Positions 43,184-53,491 of a stretch of DNA of 64,000 bases are shown here, piece after piece. Made by a program: the position numbers and the translations under genes. The notes under the pieces were generated by a model. The model saw only the letters and a list, made by a program, of their open reading frames with translations, had not been told where the DNA came from and did not search any database. The stretch's first letter is position 1. The number at the start of each line of letters is the position of its first letter. The stretch covers positions 35,885,318 through 35,949,317 of the forward strand of contig CM047810.1 of assembly GCA_026214975.1 (NCBI GenBank). The letters are read 5' to 3'. The stretch is from Gentiana macrophylla. Lineage: Eukaryota; Streptophyta; Magnoliopsida; Gentianales; Gentianaceae.

Positions 43184-43869
43184 ACACACCTCAACAATCG
43201 CCAGAGGTTTGGTGAGAACAATTGCATTAACGCTTAGAAAAACCTAGTTCTAAGTATGAACGCACATCGGGTAACTTTAACCTAGATCAGCTATTTCCAC
43301 AACAGGAAATCATACGGGTTGCGAACCGGCAGGCAATACGTTTTTTACCGCTTAAATGAAATCTTTATGACAATCGCCTAGATTCGATTTTTGTGCTAAA
43401 TGGACGAAAACCGTCCGAATTTTGGATGCACCGCCTATTTTTGGGGCATTTTTGGACGGGTGGCCCATCGGGACGTTTATTCATCCAATCATTCGCATTT
43501 CAACCATTTCGAAACAACGAACAAAAAATTTTACCTTAACCATACCAAATCGAGCGTTTTTCAATTTCTTCCTTGACATTTCTCGAGCAAATCGAATCAT
43601 TAATCGATTTTGTATTTTGTTTTTGTTAAAATTCATATCCTATCGTTAAAAATAGTGTTTTAGGGTTTGTATTCAAATTCATATAAATAAATATAATTTA
43701 GAGATCGTCATGTAAACTCAACAATAGTGTGTTATTTTATTGTTGAGTTTGAATTTAAATGTATGATGGGGCATTTAAAGTAATTTATGATAGTGTAAGA
43801 ATAATCAAAATCTTTCCCGCCTCCAAAATACATTTAGATGTTCTAACAAAAAGAAAAATGAAAGATATT

Positions 43870-43875
<6 letters not shown>
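43184..43875. other. unassigned region with a perfect hairpin
   Basis: No recognised gene; a 75-codon frame at 43422-43649 has no known domain. A perfect 12-bp inverted repeat AAACTCAACAAT / ATTGTTGAGTTT lies at 43714-43725 and 43739-43750 with a 13-nt loop. Confidence 0.45.
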
Positions 43876-43909
<34 letters not shown>

Positions 43910-43930
43910 TTATTTATTTATTTATATGTG

Positions 43931-44018
<88 letters not shown>

Positions 44019-44209
44019 TGTGTATGTGTGTGTGTGTATATATAAATATATAAATATATATAAATACTCACACGTATTAAATCCTATTTACTATTTTTGG
44101 AAACAATAATTTACTTGAGATAGATATATGTATATAAAAGTGAATTAATATAAATCAGATTTACTATTTCCTGAAAAAAATCTTATTTACTTTATATATA
44201 TATATTGCT

Positions 44210-44278
<69 letters not shown>

Positions 44279-44444
44279 AAATAAGATTATTTTCAGAAAA
44301 TAGTAAATACGATATATACATATATCTATCTCAAGTAAATTATTGTTTCCAAAAATAGTAAATAGGATTTTATGACATGTGAGTATTTATATATATTTAT
44401 ATATACACACACACACATTCACAAACAAATATATATATATATAA

Positions 44445-44519
<75 letters not shown>

Positions 44520-44680
44520 AAATAAGATTATTTTCAGGAAAATAGTAAATACGATTTGTATTAATTCACTTTATATACATATATCTATCTCAAGTAAATT
44601 ATTGTTTCCAAAAATAGTAAATAGGATTTATGACACGTGTGAGTATTTATATATATTTATATATACACACACACACATCA
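43876..44680. repeat. palindromic AT/GT microsatellite cluster
   Basis: Four (TA)n tracts plus (TG)n/(CA)n tracts alternate with a unique segment present three times. It is forward at about 44012-44207 (GTGTGTGTATATATAAATAT ... CTTACTTTATATATA order), inverted at about 44270-44431, and inverted again at about 44514-44678. Shared core words are ATTTACTTGAGATAGATATA and its complement. The middle copy lacks about 20 bp (GTATTAATTCACTTTATA). The arms can form a very long hairpin centred on the TA tract near 44240. Confidence 0.9.
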
Positions 44681-45050
44681 TAATACCATAAAATCGAGAA
44701 CGTTCAATGACTAGAAATAAAGACTAGAAAAAAAAGGACGCCGACGAGATAATCGAGGCTAACTACTCATAATACTATAAAATAATATAAAGCAAAAAAA
44801 AAAAGAAAAAACTGCACCTGTTCAAAGATATGAAGTCGGCTGCGGCTAAGGTGGCACAAACTCCAGTTCTTAAATTTTTTTTTTTTTTTTTTTCATTACA
44901 AAAAATCTATCGCTATTCTCATGGTAATTCACGCCATGGATGGAATGAATTGCTAATTGGGCCAAACCCACTATTTTAGGATATAATTATTGATAATTAT
45001 TAAAAGTTTATATAATAATAAAAATCCAATGTCAATAAATGAGAAAAAAA
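44681..45050. other. AT-rich spacer
   Basis: No ORF; a T-run lies at 44875-44893. Nothing recognised. Confidence 0.4.
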
Positions 45051-45898
45051 TCTGAAGTAGGCCCTGGTGGATTTGTTCTCTTCAACATGTCGGGATTTCC
45101 ACATAAGCGAAAACTAAAACTTTGAATTCTTTTTAAAGCCGTTATTCTCCAATATCCCCCAAATCTTTTTGAAATTGCTCTATGCGTCCCAAAATCTCCT
45201 AGCATCTCTCCCGAACATTCAAAACCTGAAAATCATACAAAACATATCTGAAACAGAGTATCTTCCGACAAAATAGACTAAAATAAACACAGATAATCTC
45301 ATAAAATACGTTCTCATCACCATTCACCATGATTGGTCATCAAGGCCGGTGTATTTTACCCCATTATATACAATATGCCACGTTCAATTTTAGAACATGG
45401 GAAAACTACATGTTAAGCTCCGGTGATATGGTCATAATACATTTCAAATGTAAAATAAATTCTAAAAAGATGTATTTGACCCACCTCAATTACACGTTAA
45501 ATATTAAATTTACATTCACCCGATAGTAAAATCGAATAACACAAATCTATTATTGTCTGAGTTTTGCGTAGATTTTAATGATATTATAAGCTCTCGATAA
45601 ATTATAACGAGGCTTATCCGAAATTAATCCCGAAGGAGACCCATTATCATTGGATATGGACCCAATTTCTCTAACAATCCCCCACATAAAGGAAAATTGA
45701 TGAAAATGCAAATGCAGATCCTAAAGATAATTCAAACTGAAAAATATTGCATCAGGAGAGGTAGTTTTTGCCTTTAAACCTTCCTTAGTGAAGCACTATC
45801 GGATTTACTCAGCTGATCAGTAAACTATGTCTTGAACTGTTCAGCCTTTGTTGTAAACAAAGACATCATCACTCACACAATATTTCCCCTAACACCGA
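45051..45898 (-). mobile_element. copia LTR and internal edge remnant (minus)
   Basis: A minus-strand LTR ends (plus strand) at TTCTCTAACA (45676) and is followed by ATCCCCCACATAAAGG, the complement of a copia polypurine tract. The internal stub 45677-45898 is non-coding and is cut off by the gypsy 5' LTR at 45899. The outer LTR boundary is a guess. Confidence 0.5.
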
Positions 45899-46551
45899 TG
45901 ATGAGGGTCGAACTGAGCCTCGCCACGTGTCATCTTCATATTGTCTAAGCATTGAATGAAGACAGAGAAAATATAACATTAATGTCCAGGAGGCACTGCA
46001 TGCCTAAGGGCGGACCTAAACCTCAGGTAGGAGATCGGTCTCGTTCACTCATCACACCACCGCAGGTTGGCTAGGTCGCAACGGAGCTGGACCAGTGCAG
46101 TTCGGGCCTTAATGGCCTGGGGGGCTCGACGTAGGTCGCGAGAGCCTCCCTTATCCGATATTAGCCCACGTGCTTAAAACATGGGATAATAATGGGAAGA
46201 TCCTAAAGATCCTTTACCTAATAAGAATCTGATCCTACCATTTAAACTACCATGATTATCTCATAAATAATAGGGGTTGACATAATAATAATCCTTAAGG
46301 TTTACGAAAAAGAGTCTTTGAAGGACACGGCACGGGATGCCATGGACGAGATATCCTCTATATAAACCATCCCAAGGAACTACGAGGTACTTGATTCCTG
46401 ATCAATGACAGGATACGTAGGCAACTTGGGATACATTTATTCCAAGCTCAGTCTAAAATCATTCAACACCACCCCCGTTTTTAGGGTGGAAATTTGTCAC
46501 TAGGAGTATTTTTTGCCGGGATTTGTATACAGATGATTTCCAACATCATCA
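45899..46551 (+). repeat. 5' LTR of gypsy copy II
   Basis: 653 bp, TGATGAGGGTCG...CAACATCATCA with inverted ends TGATGA/TCATCA. The TATA box TATATAAACC lies near 46359. No canonical primer site (TGG...) directly follows; the next bases are ATTGATGCTAG. Confidence 0.85.
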
Positions 46552-46624
46552 ATTGATGCTAGAATGAGGGCCCTTTACTGGAAATTTATTCAAGATCATC
46601 ACCATTCCACCAAAACAGAACAAG

Positions 46625-47470
46625 ATGAAGAATCAAGGTGCAACCACCCAGGATGGTGGTCCAAACGCTGAGGTTGAGGTGGTAAATGATCCTGCCACCA
46701 ACCAGAATCAACAAGAACACGAAGTTGTGTTAGATCCTGCTCAACAATCATTGGTGGAGCAGCTTTCATCCATGCAACAACCTTAAACGCCATCATCCAG
46801 GCAGCAATACAGGGAAATGATCTAAGGGATCCTTCAGAGACTAACTCACCTCATTCTCCTCCTAAGCATGATGTATTATTCAATTCTATCGATGTAAGGA
46901 AACAGCTTAGCCTTTAGGTACAAGAAGCGGCCAGAGCAGAGCTCGATGCCATCATGAGGAAACGCACAGATGAGTTCTCGTTCACATCACCCTTCACTAA
47001 GCAGACCGAGAGCTTTCCCGGCCTGAGGGGTTCAAAGTCCCCAAATTGGACCCATACGATGGATCTAAGGATCCTTATGATCACCTTCACAAATCCATGA
47101 TGCACAGAACCTATATTGTGCTCTAGATGAAATGAAGTGCAAAGCTTTTCATGCACTACTCACGGGCAGGGCTCACGAGTGGTTCAGGAAGATCCCTGCC
47201 AGATCGGTCTCCAATTTTCACACTTTCGATAGGATGTTCTTGCATGCGCTCATCACAGCTAGGCCGTTCCAGAGGAACGCAACTCATCTCCTTACTATCA
47301 AGCAAAAGAAGAAGGAAACTGTGCTACAATATTTGAAGAGGTTCAATGAAGAGTTCAGGCAGGTCCAGGAAGCAGATGAGCACTTGTTAGTAACTTTCTT
47401 CGTAGCCGGATTACATGAAGGAAGGTGTTGCATGAAGCTAAACAACAAGCTCCCCTGAACTATGGAAGAG
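46625..47470 (+). pseudogene. gypsy gag (Retrotrans_gag), copy II
   Basis: An ATG at 46625 reads MKNQGATTQDGGPNAEVEVV until a TAA near 46786; the frame then shifts (AIIQAAIQGNDLRDPSE). The capsid-like core follows: PEGFKVPKLDPYDGSKDPYD, a stop, then KCKAFHALLTGRAHEWFRKI and TFDRMFLHALITARPFQ, LLTIKQKKKETVLQYLKRF to a stop at 47458. This is the conserved Retrotrans_gag domain (PF03732). It formed the particle shell. Several stops and shifts. Confidence 0.85.
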
Positions 47471-48470
47471 TGTGTAGAAACAGCCTACAAACACTGCCAA
47501 TGAGAAGAGGCTAACTGATTAAAAAGAGAATCGGAGAAAGGAGAATCCAAGAAGGAAAAGACCGAGGAAAGCCGGTCTGGGACCGTATGACGGCACCCAC
47601 TACAGATCGGATTTGTAAGAAAGGTGCTCTACAGGAAAGGGACTTTATCCCTTTAAACCGATCCTGCGAATAGGTTTAGATATTAATGGAAAGAAAAGGT
47701 TTGGCAAGGATTCCCCCTCCAATACGGGGACCTCGGGAGAAAAGAGACCAGAATAAATACTATGCATACCATAAGGACATCGGGCATGACTTGGAGAGCT
47801 GAGAGAGATATTAAAGAAGCAGTCATGGAAGGAGAACTGGATGAGGTCGTGCACATATCTCTGAGCTCAGAGCCGAAAAGAAGAAGAGATTATAAGCGGA
47901 GAAGTTATAATCAGGATAGGAGTACACATAATGAACCTCGAAGAAAAAGAGATCGATCACCCGATTCAGAGGGGCAACTAGACAATCGTCCCATCAACAC
48001 CATTTTAGGTGGGCCGAACAGCTCAGCTCCGGAAGTGGACATAAACAGTGGCAGGTCTGTTGGTCCTTCTACGTCCAGTAAAAGACACAGGTTCTCTGGA
48101 GAAGTAACTTACGGTCCAAGGGAATCACTCACTTTGGTAATAAACAACGAGGGCCTGGTCATCGAAGCAGTGGTGAATCGACACTTGGTGAGGAGAATTT
48201 GCGTTGATACTGGAAGTCCGGTAAATGTCCTTTATTATTCCGTCTTCCAGTCCATGAAGTTTAGAAATTCCGAGCTGATACCTGTCTCAGCTCCCTTGTT
48301 CAGCATTGCCGGACCTCCAGTACATTCTGTTGGAATGATCAGGCTAGCCACTTCATTTGGTGGAGAAGCAAAGGGCAGGATCTTATGGTGAAATATGTTG
48401 TGGTCAAGGCCCATCATCTTACAATATTATTAAGGGGAGACCGGCCTTGATCGACCTCCGAGCTGTGAAA
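47470..48470 (+). pseudogene. gypsy gag tail and protease, copy II
   Basis: A modified knuckle region reads CAYHKDIGHDLES-like in one frame (about 47762). In the long frame 47762-48391 come IKEAVMEGELDEVVHISLS, a basic stretch (SEPKRRRDYKRRSY), DNRPINTILGGPNSSAPE, and the protease motif RRICVDTGSPVNVLYYSVF with the flap region present. A frameshift near 48390 gives VKYVVVKAHH and RPALIDLRAV, where the element ends. This copy shows which part is deleted in copy I. Confidence 0.85.
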
Positions 48471-48559
48471 AAAAGATAAATTTACTTTTAGACAAAATTA
48501 ATTAAAAACACACCGCCTTAAAAACAAAACGATTACATTTGATTAAGCATTATAAATCA

Positions 48560-49062
48560 TGTTGTAACAGATTGTAAGAAGAACCCAGAATTACACAAGC
48601 AATAAATGTAAAACAAAAAAACAAGAACAAAAACAGATTTAACGTGGTATCCAGCAATGTGTCAACTATCCACGGACAGAAAGATTAGTTTATGTTGCAC
48701 AAAAATTAAGAAAGACACTTCATGTATTTTACAATAACTATTGGTATTTATAGCTTTGAAAACCTTACCCTAGCCGCCATAATCTCCATCTTAGTATTTT
48801 TCTAAAATACCCCTAGATGTAGTCTTCATAGAATTAAGACGAGGACTACCATATGTAAACATTGAGATTCAAAGATGGTTCAAACGTATACACAAGACTT
48901 CAGATGTGATCACCAGATTCCAGCTGAGTCAGATGAACAAGTTACTCAGCTGATCCTTCCAGACTTGAATACATCAGCTGAACACCACTTCAACTGAGTC
49001 TTCCAGATTCAAATTTGACAGAAAAGATTGAGACACAGAGATCAAGTCACCTTTGACTAACA
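48560..49062 (-). repeat. 3' LTR of copia C
   Basis: Plus-strand TGTTGTAACAG...CTTTGACTAACA, 503 bp. The block GATTTAACGTGGTATCCAGC and CTATCCACGGAC match the inverted copia A LTR (ATTTAACGTGGTTTC, CTCCACGGAC). The minus-strand TATA box CTATAAATACC lies near 48755. It is preceded (minus strand) by the purine tract AAGGTGGAGATT (49074-49063). Confidence 0.85.
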
Positions 49063-49074
49063 AATCTCCACCTT

Positions 49075-49498
49075 GACTTGAAATCTCATTCAACCAGACG
49101 CATAACCAGATTTATAAACGTAACGTATCAAATGCACAAGTAGTGCCAGATGCATAGAACTAGACTTCTTCTTCTTCAGATTTGTCTTTTCAGACAACAG
49201 ATTAACATATTTGGATGTTAAGAAAATCCAGACACAACTGAAATTTTCCATTTTTAGACTTGGTGAGCATATCACCGGGATTATCATGAGTGTTGATATT
49301 TCTCACTTGAATTCTCTTCTTATTCCTTAGAAAATGATACGTCACATCTATATGTTTAGTTCACTTATGATGAACTTGATTCTTAGCAAATCATATTGCA
49401 TTCAAATTGTCATAATATATCTCAGTTTGATCCTCATACGGACCCAAATCACTGAATAATCCGTTCAACCAGATTCCCTTCTTGGCAAGCTTTGTAAG
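49075..49498 (-). pseudogene. copia C RNase H, C-terminal piece
   Basis: The minus strand reads LAKKGIWLNGLFSDLGPYED, YYDNLNAI then a stop, FAKNQVHH, and TKHIDVTYHFLRNKKRIQV, NINTHDNPGDMLTKSKNGKF, the standard end of copia RNase H. Interrupted at 49498 by the LARD insertion. The target copy GTAAG (49494-49498) is part of the gene. Confidence 0.88.
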
Positions 49499-50987
49499 TG
49501 TTTAGGGTGATTTTATGCGATTTATAACGTTATATTTTATAATGATTTCCTCCATATTCATATAATTTGCATAGAAATTAAGAGTTTAATCGAATTATTG
49601 AGCAAATGAGTTTTAAAAGTATTTAAGTGTAAACTTGAGCTAATTTCGTGATTTTATTGGTAATTATCTATGGTTTTACACTTTGCGTGTTCTTATGGTT
49701 TTGAAGGTACATTTACATGTCATGGAGAGGGATTGAAGGAGCTGAAAAGATACTTGATTGAAGGTTAAATGGAAGGAAAAGATGCAAAGCAAATTTGGAA
49801 TGAAGAATTGCATGCAAGACTGGATGGACGTGAGTTCACCATGCGTCCAAGATGGACGGGCGTCCAGGGAGAAAAATTTGATTCAGAGTCTTGAGAGAAT
49901 TGCTGAACTGGCGTCCACAAATGTTGAACGAGCATCCAGACAGGAAAGTCGATTTAGGATGTTCAGGGAACGCTTTGGACGGGCGTCCAGAGGTATCAGA
50001 CGGGCGTCCACGGCCGACATCAGCATAACCGACCTAGTTTTCTATAAAAGCAGCTGCATTCTCAACCCTAATTATCATCATACACACATTACAAAGACCA
50101 TGAAAAACCCTAAATTCGGCCGAGATGTGCTCGGTCGCCAAGCCTTGGTGCTTGGTCGACCGAGGTTAGATTAGTTGTTTTATTTATTTTGTTTCGTTCT
50201 CCTTCCGGATCATGAGGATGGCTGGAAGCTGATCAAACTTGGGGCAAGCATGTGAAACTTTTCTGCAGCGTTTTTATTTCTCCCTTTGGATGATTTTGTG
50301 AGTTTTAATTAAAGTTGTTTCTTTTCTATGATTATGTGTTATGCAAATTTATATCGAGAGATGTTTTGCTATTGATGTTTACTATGTGACGAGTCGGTGT
50401 AAACCTAGATCACCATAGAAAGATTGGATCTTTAACCTATAAGTAACGAGAGTTGATTAGGTTGAATATCTAGGTTGCTAGATTGAATAAATCTTACACC
50501 TCTAAATTGAAAGTGTTAATCTTTAAGATCGAAAGATAAAAGATTGATAGACGAATTACCTAAGAGATTGGGAATTCATACCTTTATTAGGTGAATCACA
50601 AGTTTAATTAAATCATCATAAGATAACCTTAGAAAGAAAGCGAGGGTTGCGGGACGGTGGATCATTTCTTGTTCTTTGTTGAATCACCATAGTCATTGTC
50701 ATGGTTTTACTAGTTTTATTTATTTTCTTAGTTTGTAGTTTAGATTTATTTTTCGCAACGATCTTTCCTGGCTTTGGACTGACAATCCTCTGTCCAGTTT
50801 ACTTTTCGTTTTGTTATTTTAAGTTTTAATAATAATGGTATCAATCTTAGGAAAATTAATGAACTAGATAACGTCGATTCCCTGTGAGATCGACCCGGTA
50901 TTAGTTGCTATACTCCGATCCCTGCACTTGGGGTAAACCGGATTATTTTTATTACTTGTTTGTTTTCATTAGATAAAATCCGAGACA
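49499..50987 (+). repeat. 5' LTR of the LARD-like element
   Basis: 1489 bp. The TATA box CTATAAAAGC lies at about 50042. A 138-codon frame (49758-50174) in the LTR overlaps the TATA box and is not considered a gene. Confidence 0.92.
49820..50020. repeat. GGACGGGCGTCCA-motif cluster in the LARD LTR
   Basis: (G)GACG(G/T)GCGTCC(A)-like words occur at least five times within 200 bp (ATGGACGGGCGTCCAGG, TTGGACGGGCGTCCAGA, CAGACGGGCGTCCACGG and half-motifs CATGCGTCCAAG, GCATCCAGAC). Each full word is nearly self-complementary. The matching part of the 3' LTR (52260-52445) has lost or altered several. Confidence 0.75.
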
Positions 50988-50993
50988 AGTTTT

Positions 50994-51011
50994 TGGCGCC
51001 GTTGCCGGGGA
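50994..51011 (+). promoter_or_regulatory. primer-binding site of the LARD-like element
   Basis: TGGCGCCGTTGCCGGGGA, six bases after the 5' LTR, is the well-known site used by many plant gypsy elements (Athila/Tat, tRNA-Asp type). Confidence 0.9.
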
Positions 51012-51944
51012 AGCAAATGCATATTTTTGTTCGGTTTTAATAGTCATTGATGTTGTGTACCGTATGCTTAGTAAGTTAGTTGTTTCACCCGGCATATATT
51101 TCATGAGCCATACTGAACGATGAGCTAAAATATAAAAGCTATACCCATTTAGATTAGAAATGTTTGATTATCTTATAAGTATCGTGTGCTTAGTGCTAAC
51201 GTACATATCGTGGGAATTATAATAGTTTGTGTTTATAGCCAGAGTATGACATACTGTGAATATACCGAAGCCTGAATGTGATAAGCGAAACGTAACTACT
51301 ATGCTTTGGAAAAGTTGTTTTAAGAAAAATATGAAGAATTATAGGGTGTGTCGGAAGCTGGTCGATGATTTGAGTAAGGTAGGTCATATCACGAATGTCC
51401 TATACCGCTATGATGACCAAAGCTCACGACAGTCAGAAGAAGCTGCCTGATGATTTGAGTAATGTAGGGTATATCTCGAATATCCTATTCTGCTATGACA
51501 GGGCAACAGCTCATTCTGATGTGTGTTTAAAAGTGAAATAGTTAAATCAACTTATATAAGAAAGTGGTATGAAATGAATAAAAGACTTAGTTATCGCACA
51601 TCTTATCCCCAGTATAAACCGACAGATATGTTGTAGGGATTATCCTCTGAGTATGTCAGAAAGGTCCTAAATGTATTCTATCATCCTTTTCGGGATATGT
51701 TATGTTTTGTAGAGTGCATCTTATAAGTATCATTTATCTCTAGTTTGAAAGGGGGTATTAGCTAGTTTGCTTGAAATTTTCAAGTTTGGACTTAGTGGAA
51801 GTTTGTTATGGCTTTGCACACACACCGGGGTGAACCTCTACGTTATTGCATATGTGTTATATGTGCTGAGATGTCTATCTTTTTCAGAGCCTTGATTTTC
51901 GTTTTGTTTTGCTCGGGACGAGCAAAAGCTAAGTGTGGGGGAGT
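51012..51944. other. non-coding internal region of the LARD-like element
   Basis: No gag or pol motif. A 64-codon frame (51256-51450) is the longest. An imperfect 84-bp tandem duplication lies at about 51357 and 51441 (GATGATTTGAGTAA(G/T)GTAGG). It ends with the purine tract GTGTGGGGGAGT at 51933-51944. Confidence 0.75.
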
Positions 51945-53425
51945 TGTTTAGGGTGATTTTATGCGATTTATAACGTTATATTTTATAATGATTTCCTCCA
52001 TATTCATATAATTTGCATAGAAATTAAGGGTTTAATCGAATTATTGAGCAAATGAGTTTTAAAAGTATTTAAGTGTAAACTTGAGCTAATTTCGTGATTT
52101 TATTGGTAATTATCTATGGTTTTACACTTTGCGTGTTCTTATGGTTTTGAAGGTACATTTACATGTCATGGAGAGGATTGAATGAAATGAAAGATACTTG
52201 ATTGAAGGTTGAATGGAAGGAAAAGATGCAAAGCAAATTTGGAATGAAGAATTGCATGCAAGACTGGATGGACGTCGCGCTCACCATGCGCCCAGGAGAA
52301 AAATTTGATTCGAGTCTTGAGAGAATTGCTTTGAATCAAGGCGTCCACAAATGTTGAACGAAAGTCCCGCACAGAAAGTCGATTTAGGATGTTCAGGGAA
52401 AGCTCTAGACGGGCGTCTAGAGGTATCAGACGGGCGTCCACGGCCGACATCAGCATAACCGACCTACTTTTCTATAAAAGCAGCCCCATTCTCAACCCTA
52501 ATTATCATCATACACACATTACAGCAGCCGCAGAAAACCCTAAATTTTGAAGCCGAGTTGTGCTCGGTCGGCCAAGCCTTGGTGCTTGGTCGACCGAGGG
52601 TTAGATTAGTTGTTTTATTTATTTTGTTTCGTTCTCCTTCCGGATCATGAGGATGGCTAGAAGCTGATCAAACTTGGGGCAAGCATGTGAAACTTTTCTG
52701 CAACGTTTTTATTTCTCCCTTTGGATGATTTTGTGAGTTTTAATTAAAGTTGTTTCTTTTCTATGATTATGTGTTATGCAAATTTATATCGAGAGATGTT
52801 TTGCTATTGATGTTTACTATGTGACGAGAGTCGGTGTAAACCTAGATCACCATAGGAAAGATTGGATCTTTAACCTATAAGTAACGAGAGTTGATTAGGT
52901 TGAATATCTAGGTTGCTAGATTGAATAAATCTTACACCTCTAAATTGAAAGTGTTAATCTTTAAGATCGAAAGATAAAAGATTGATAGACGAATTACCTA
53001 AGAGATTGGGAATTCATACCTTTGTTAGGTAAATCACAAGTTTAATTAAATCATCATAAAATAACCTTAGAAAGAAAGCGAGGGCTGCGGGACGGTGGAT
53101 CATTGCTTGTTCTTTGTTGAATCACCATATTCATTGTCATGGTTTTACTAGTTTTATTTATTTTCTTAGTTTGTAGTTTAGATTTATTTTTCGCAACGAT
53201 CTTTCCTGGCTTTGGACTGACAATCCTCTGTCCAGTTTACTTTTCGTTTTGTTATTTTAGGTTTTAATAATAATGGTATCAATCTTAGGAAAATTAATGA
53301 ACTAGATAACGTCGATTCCCTGTGAGATCGACCCGGTATTAGTTACTATACTACGATCCCTGCACTTGGGGTAAACCGGATTATTTTTATTACTTGTTTG
53401 TTTTCATTAGATAAAATCCGAGACA
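51945..53425 (+). repeat. 3' LTR of the LARD-like element
   Basis: 1481 bp. Almost identical to the 5' LTR outside 52180-52580; within that part there are several small indels and substitutions. The TATA box lies at about 52472. Confidence 0.92.
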
Positions 53426-53491
53426 GTAAGTGCCATGAATTCTGCTTCAGTGGTAGATAATTCCATTGTTGCCTTCCAACTTATTACAAAG
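53426..53491 (-). pseudogene. copia C RNase H, middle piece
   Basis: A 66-bp island between two insertions reads, on the minus strand, FVISWKATMELSTTEAEFMA, the RNase H block next to the piece at 49498. It carries the right GTAAG copy of the LARD and the left CAAAG copy of the next LTR. Confidence 0.9.

Larger units (their letters stand above)
45899..48470 (+). mobile_element. Ty3/gypsy Tat-type element, copy II (left part)
   Basis: 5' LTR (45899-46551), gag and protease of the family seen at 1-4437. The sequence stops inside the protease after the RPALIDLRAV motif at about 48470. With copy I it shows both halves of the family; RT, RNase H and integrase are missing from both. Confidence 0.85.
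49499..53425 (+). mobile_element. LARD-like non-autonomous LTR element
   Basis: 3.93 kb: LTR 49499-50987, primer site, 957-bp internal region, LTR 51945-53425; perfect target copies GTAAG at 49494-49498 and 53426-53430. Both LTRs start TGTTTAGGGTG and end ATCCGAGACA. The internal region has no gag or pol. A primer site matching the tRNA-Asp-type site of Athila/Tat gypsy elements suggests mobilisation by such an element. LTRs are much longer than the internal region, which is unusual. Confidence 0.92.

Noticed and set aside
43759..44109. 116-codon ORF
   Set aside because: Mostly (TA)n and (TG)n microsatellite; not a protein gene.
49758..50174. 138-codon ORF in the LARD LTR
   Set aside because: It overlaps the TATA box, is not kept in the 3' LTR because of indels, and matches no known protein.
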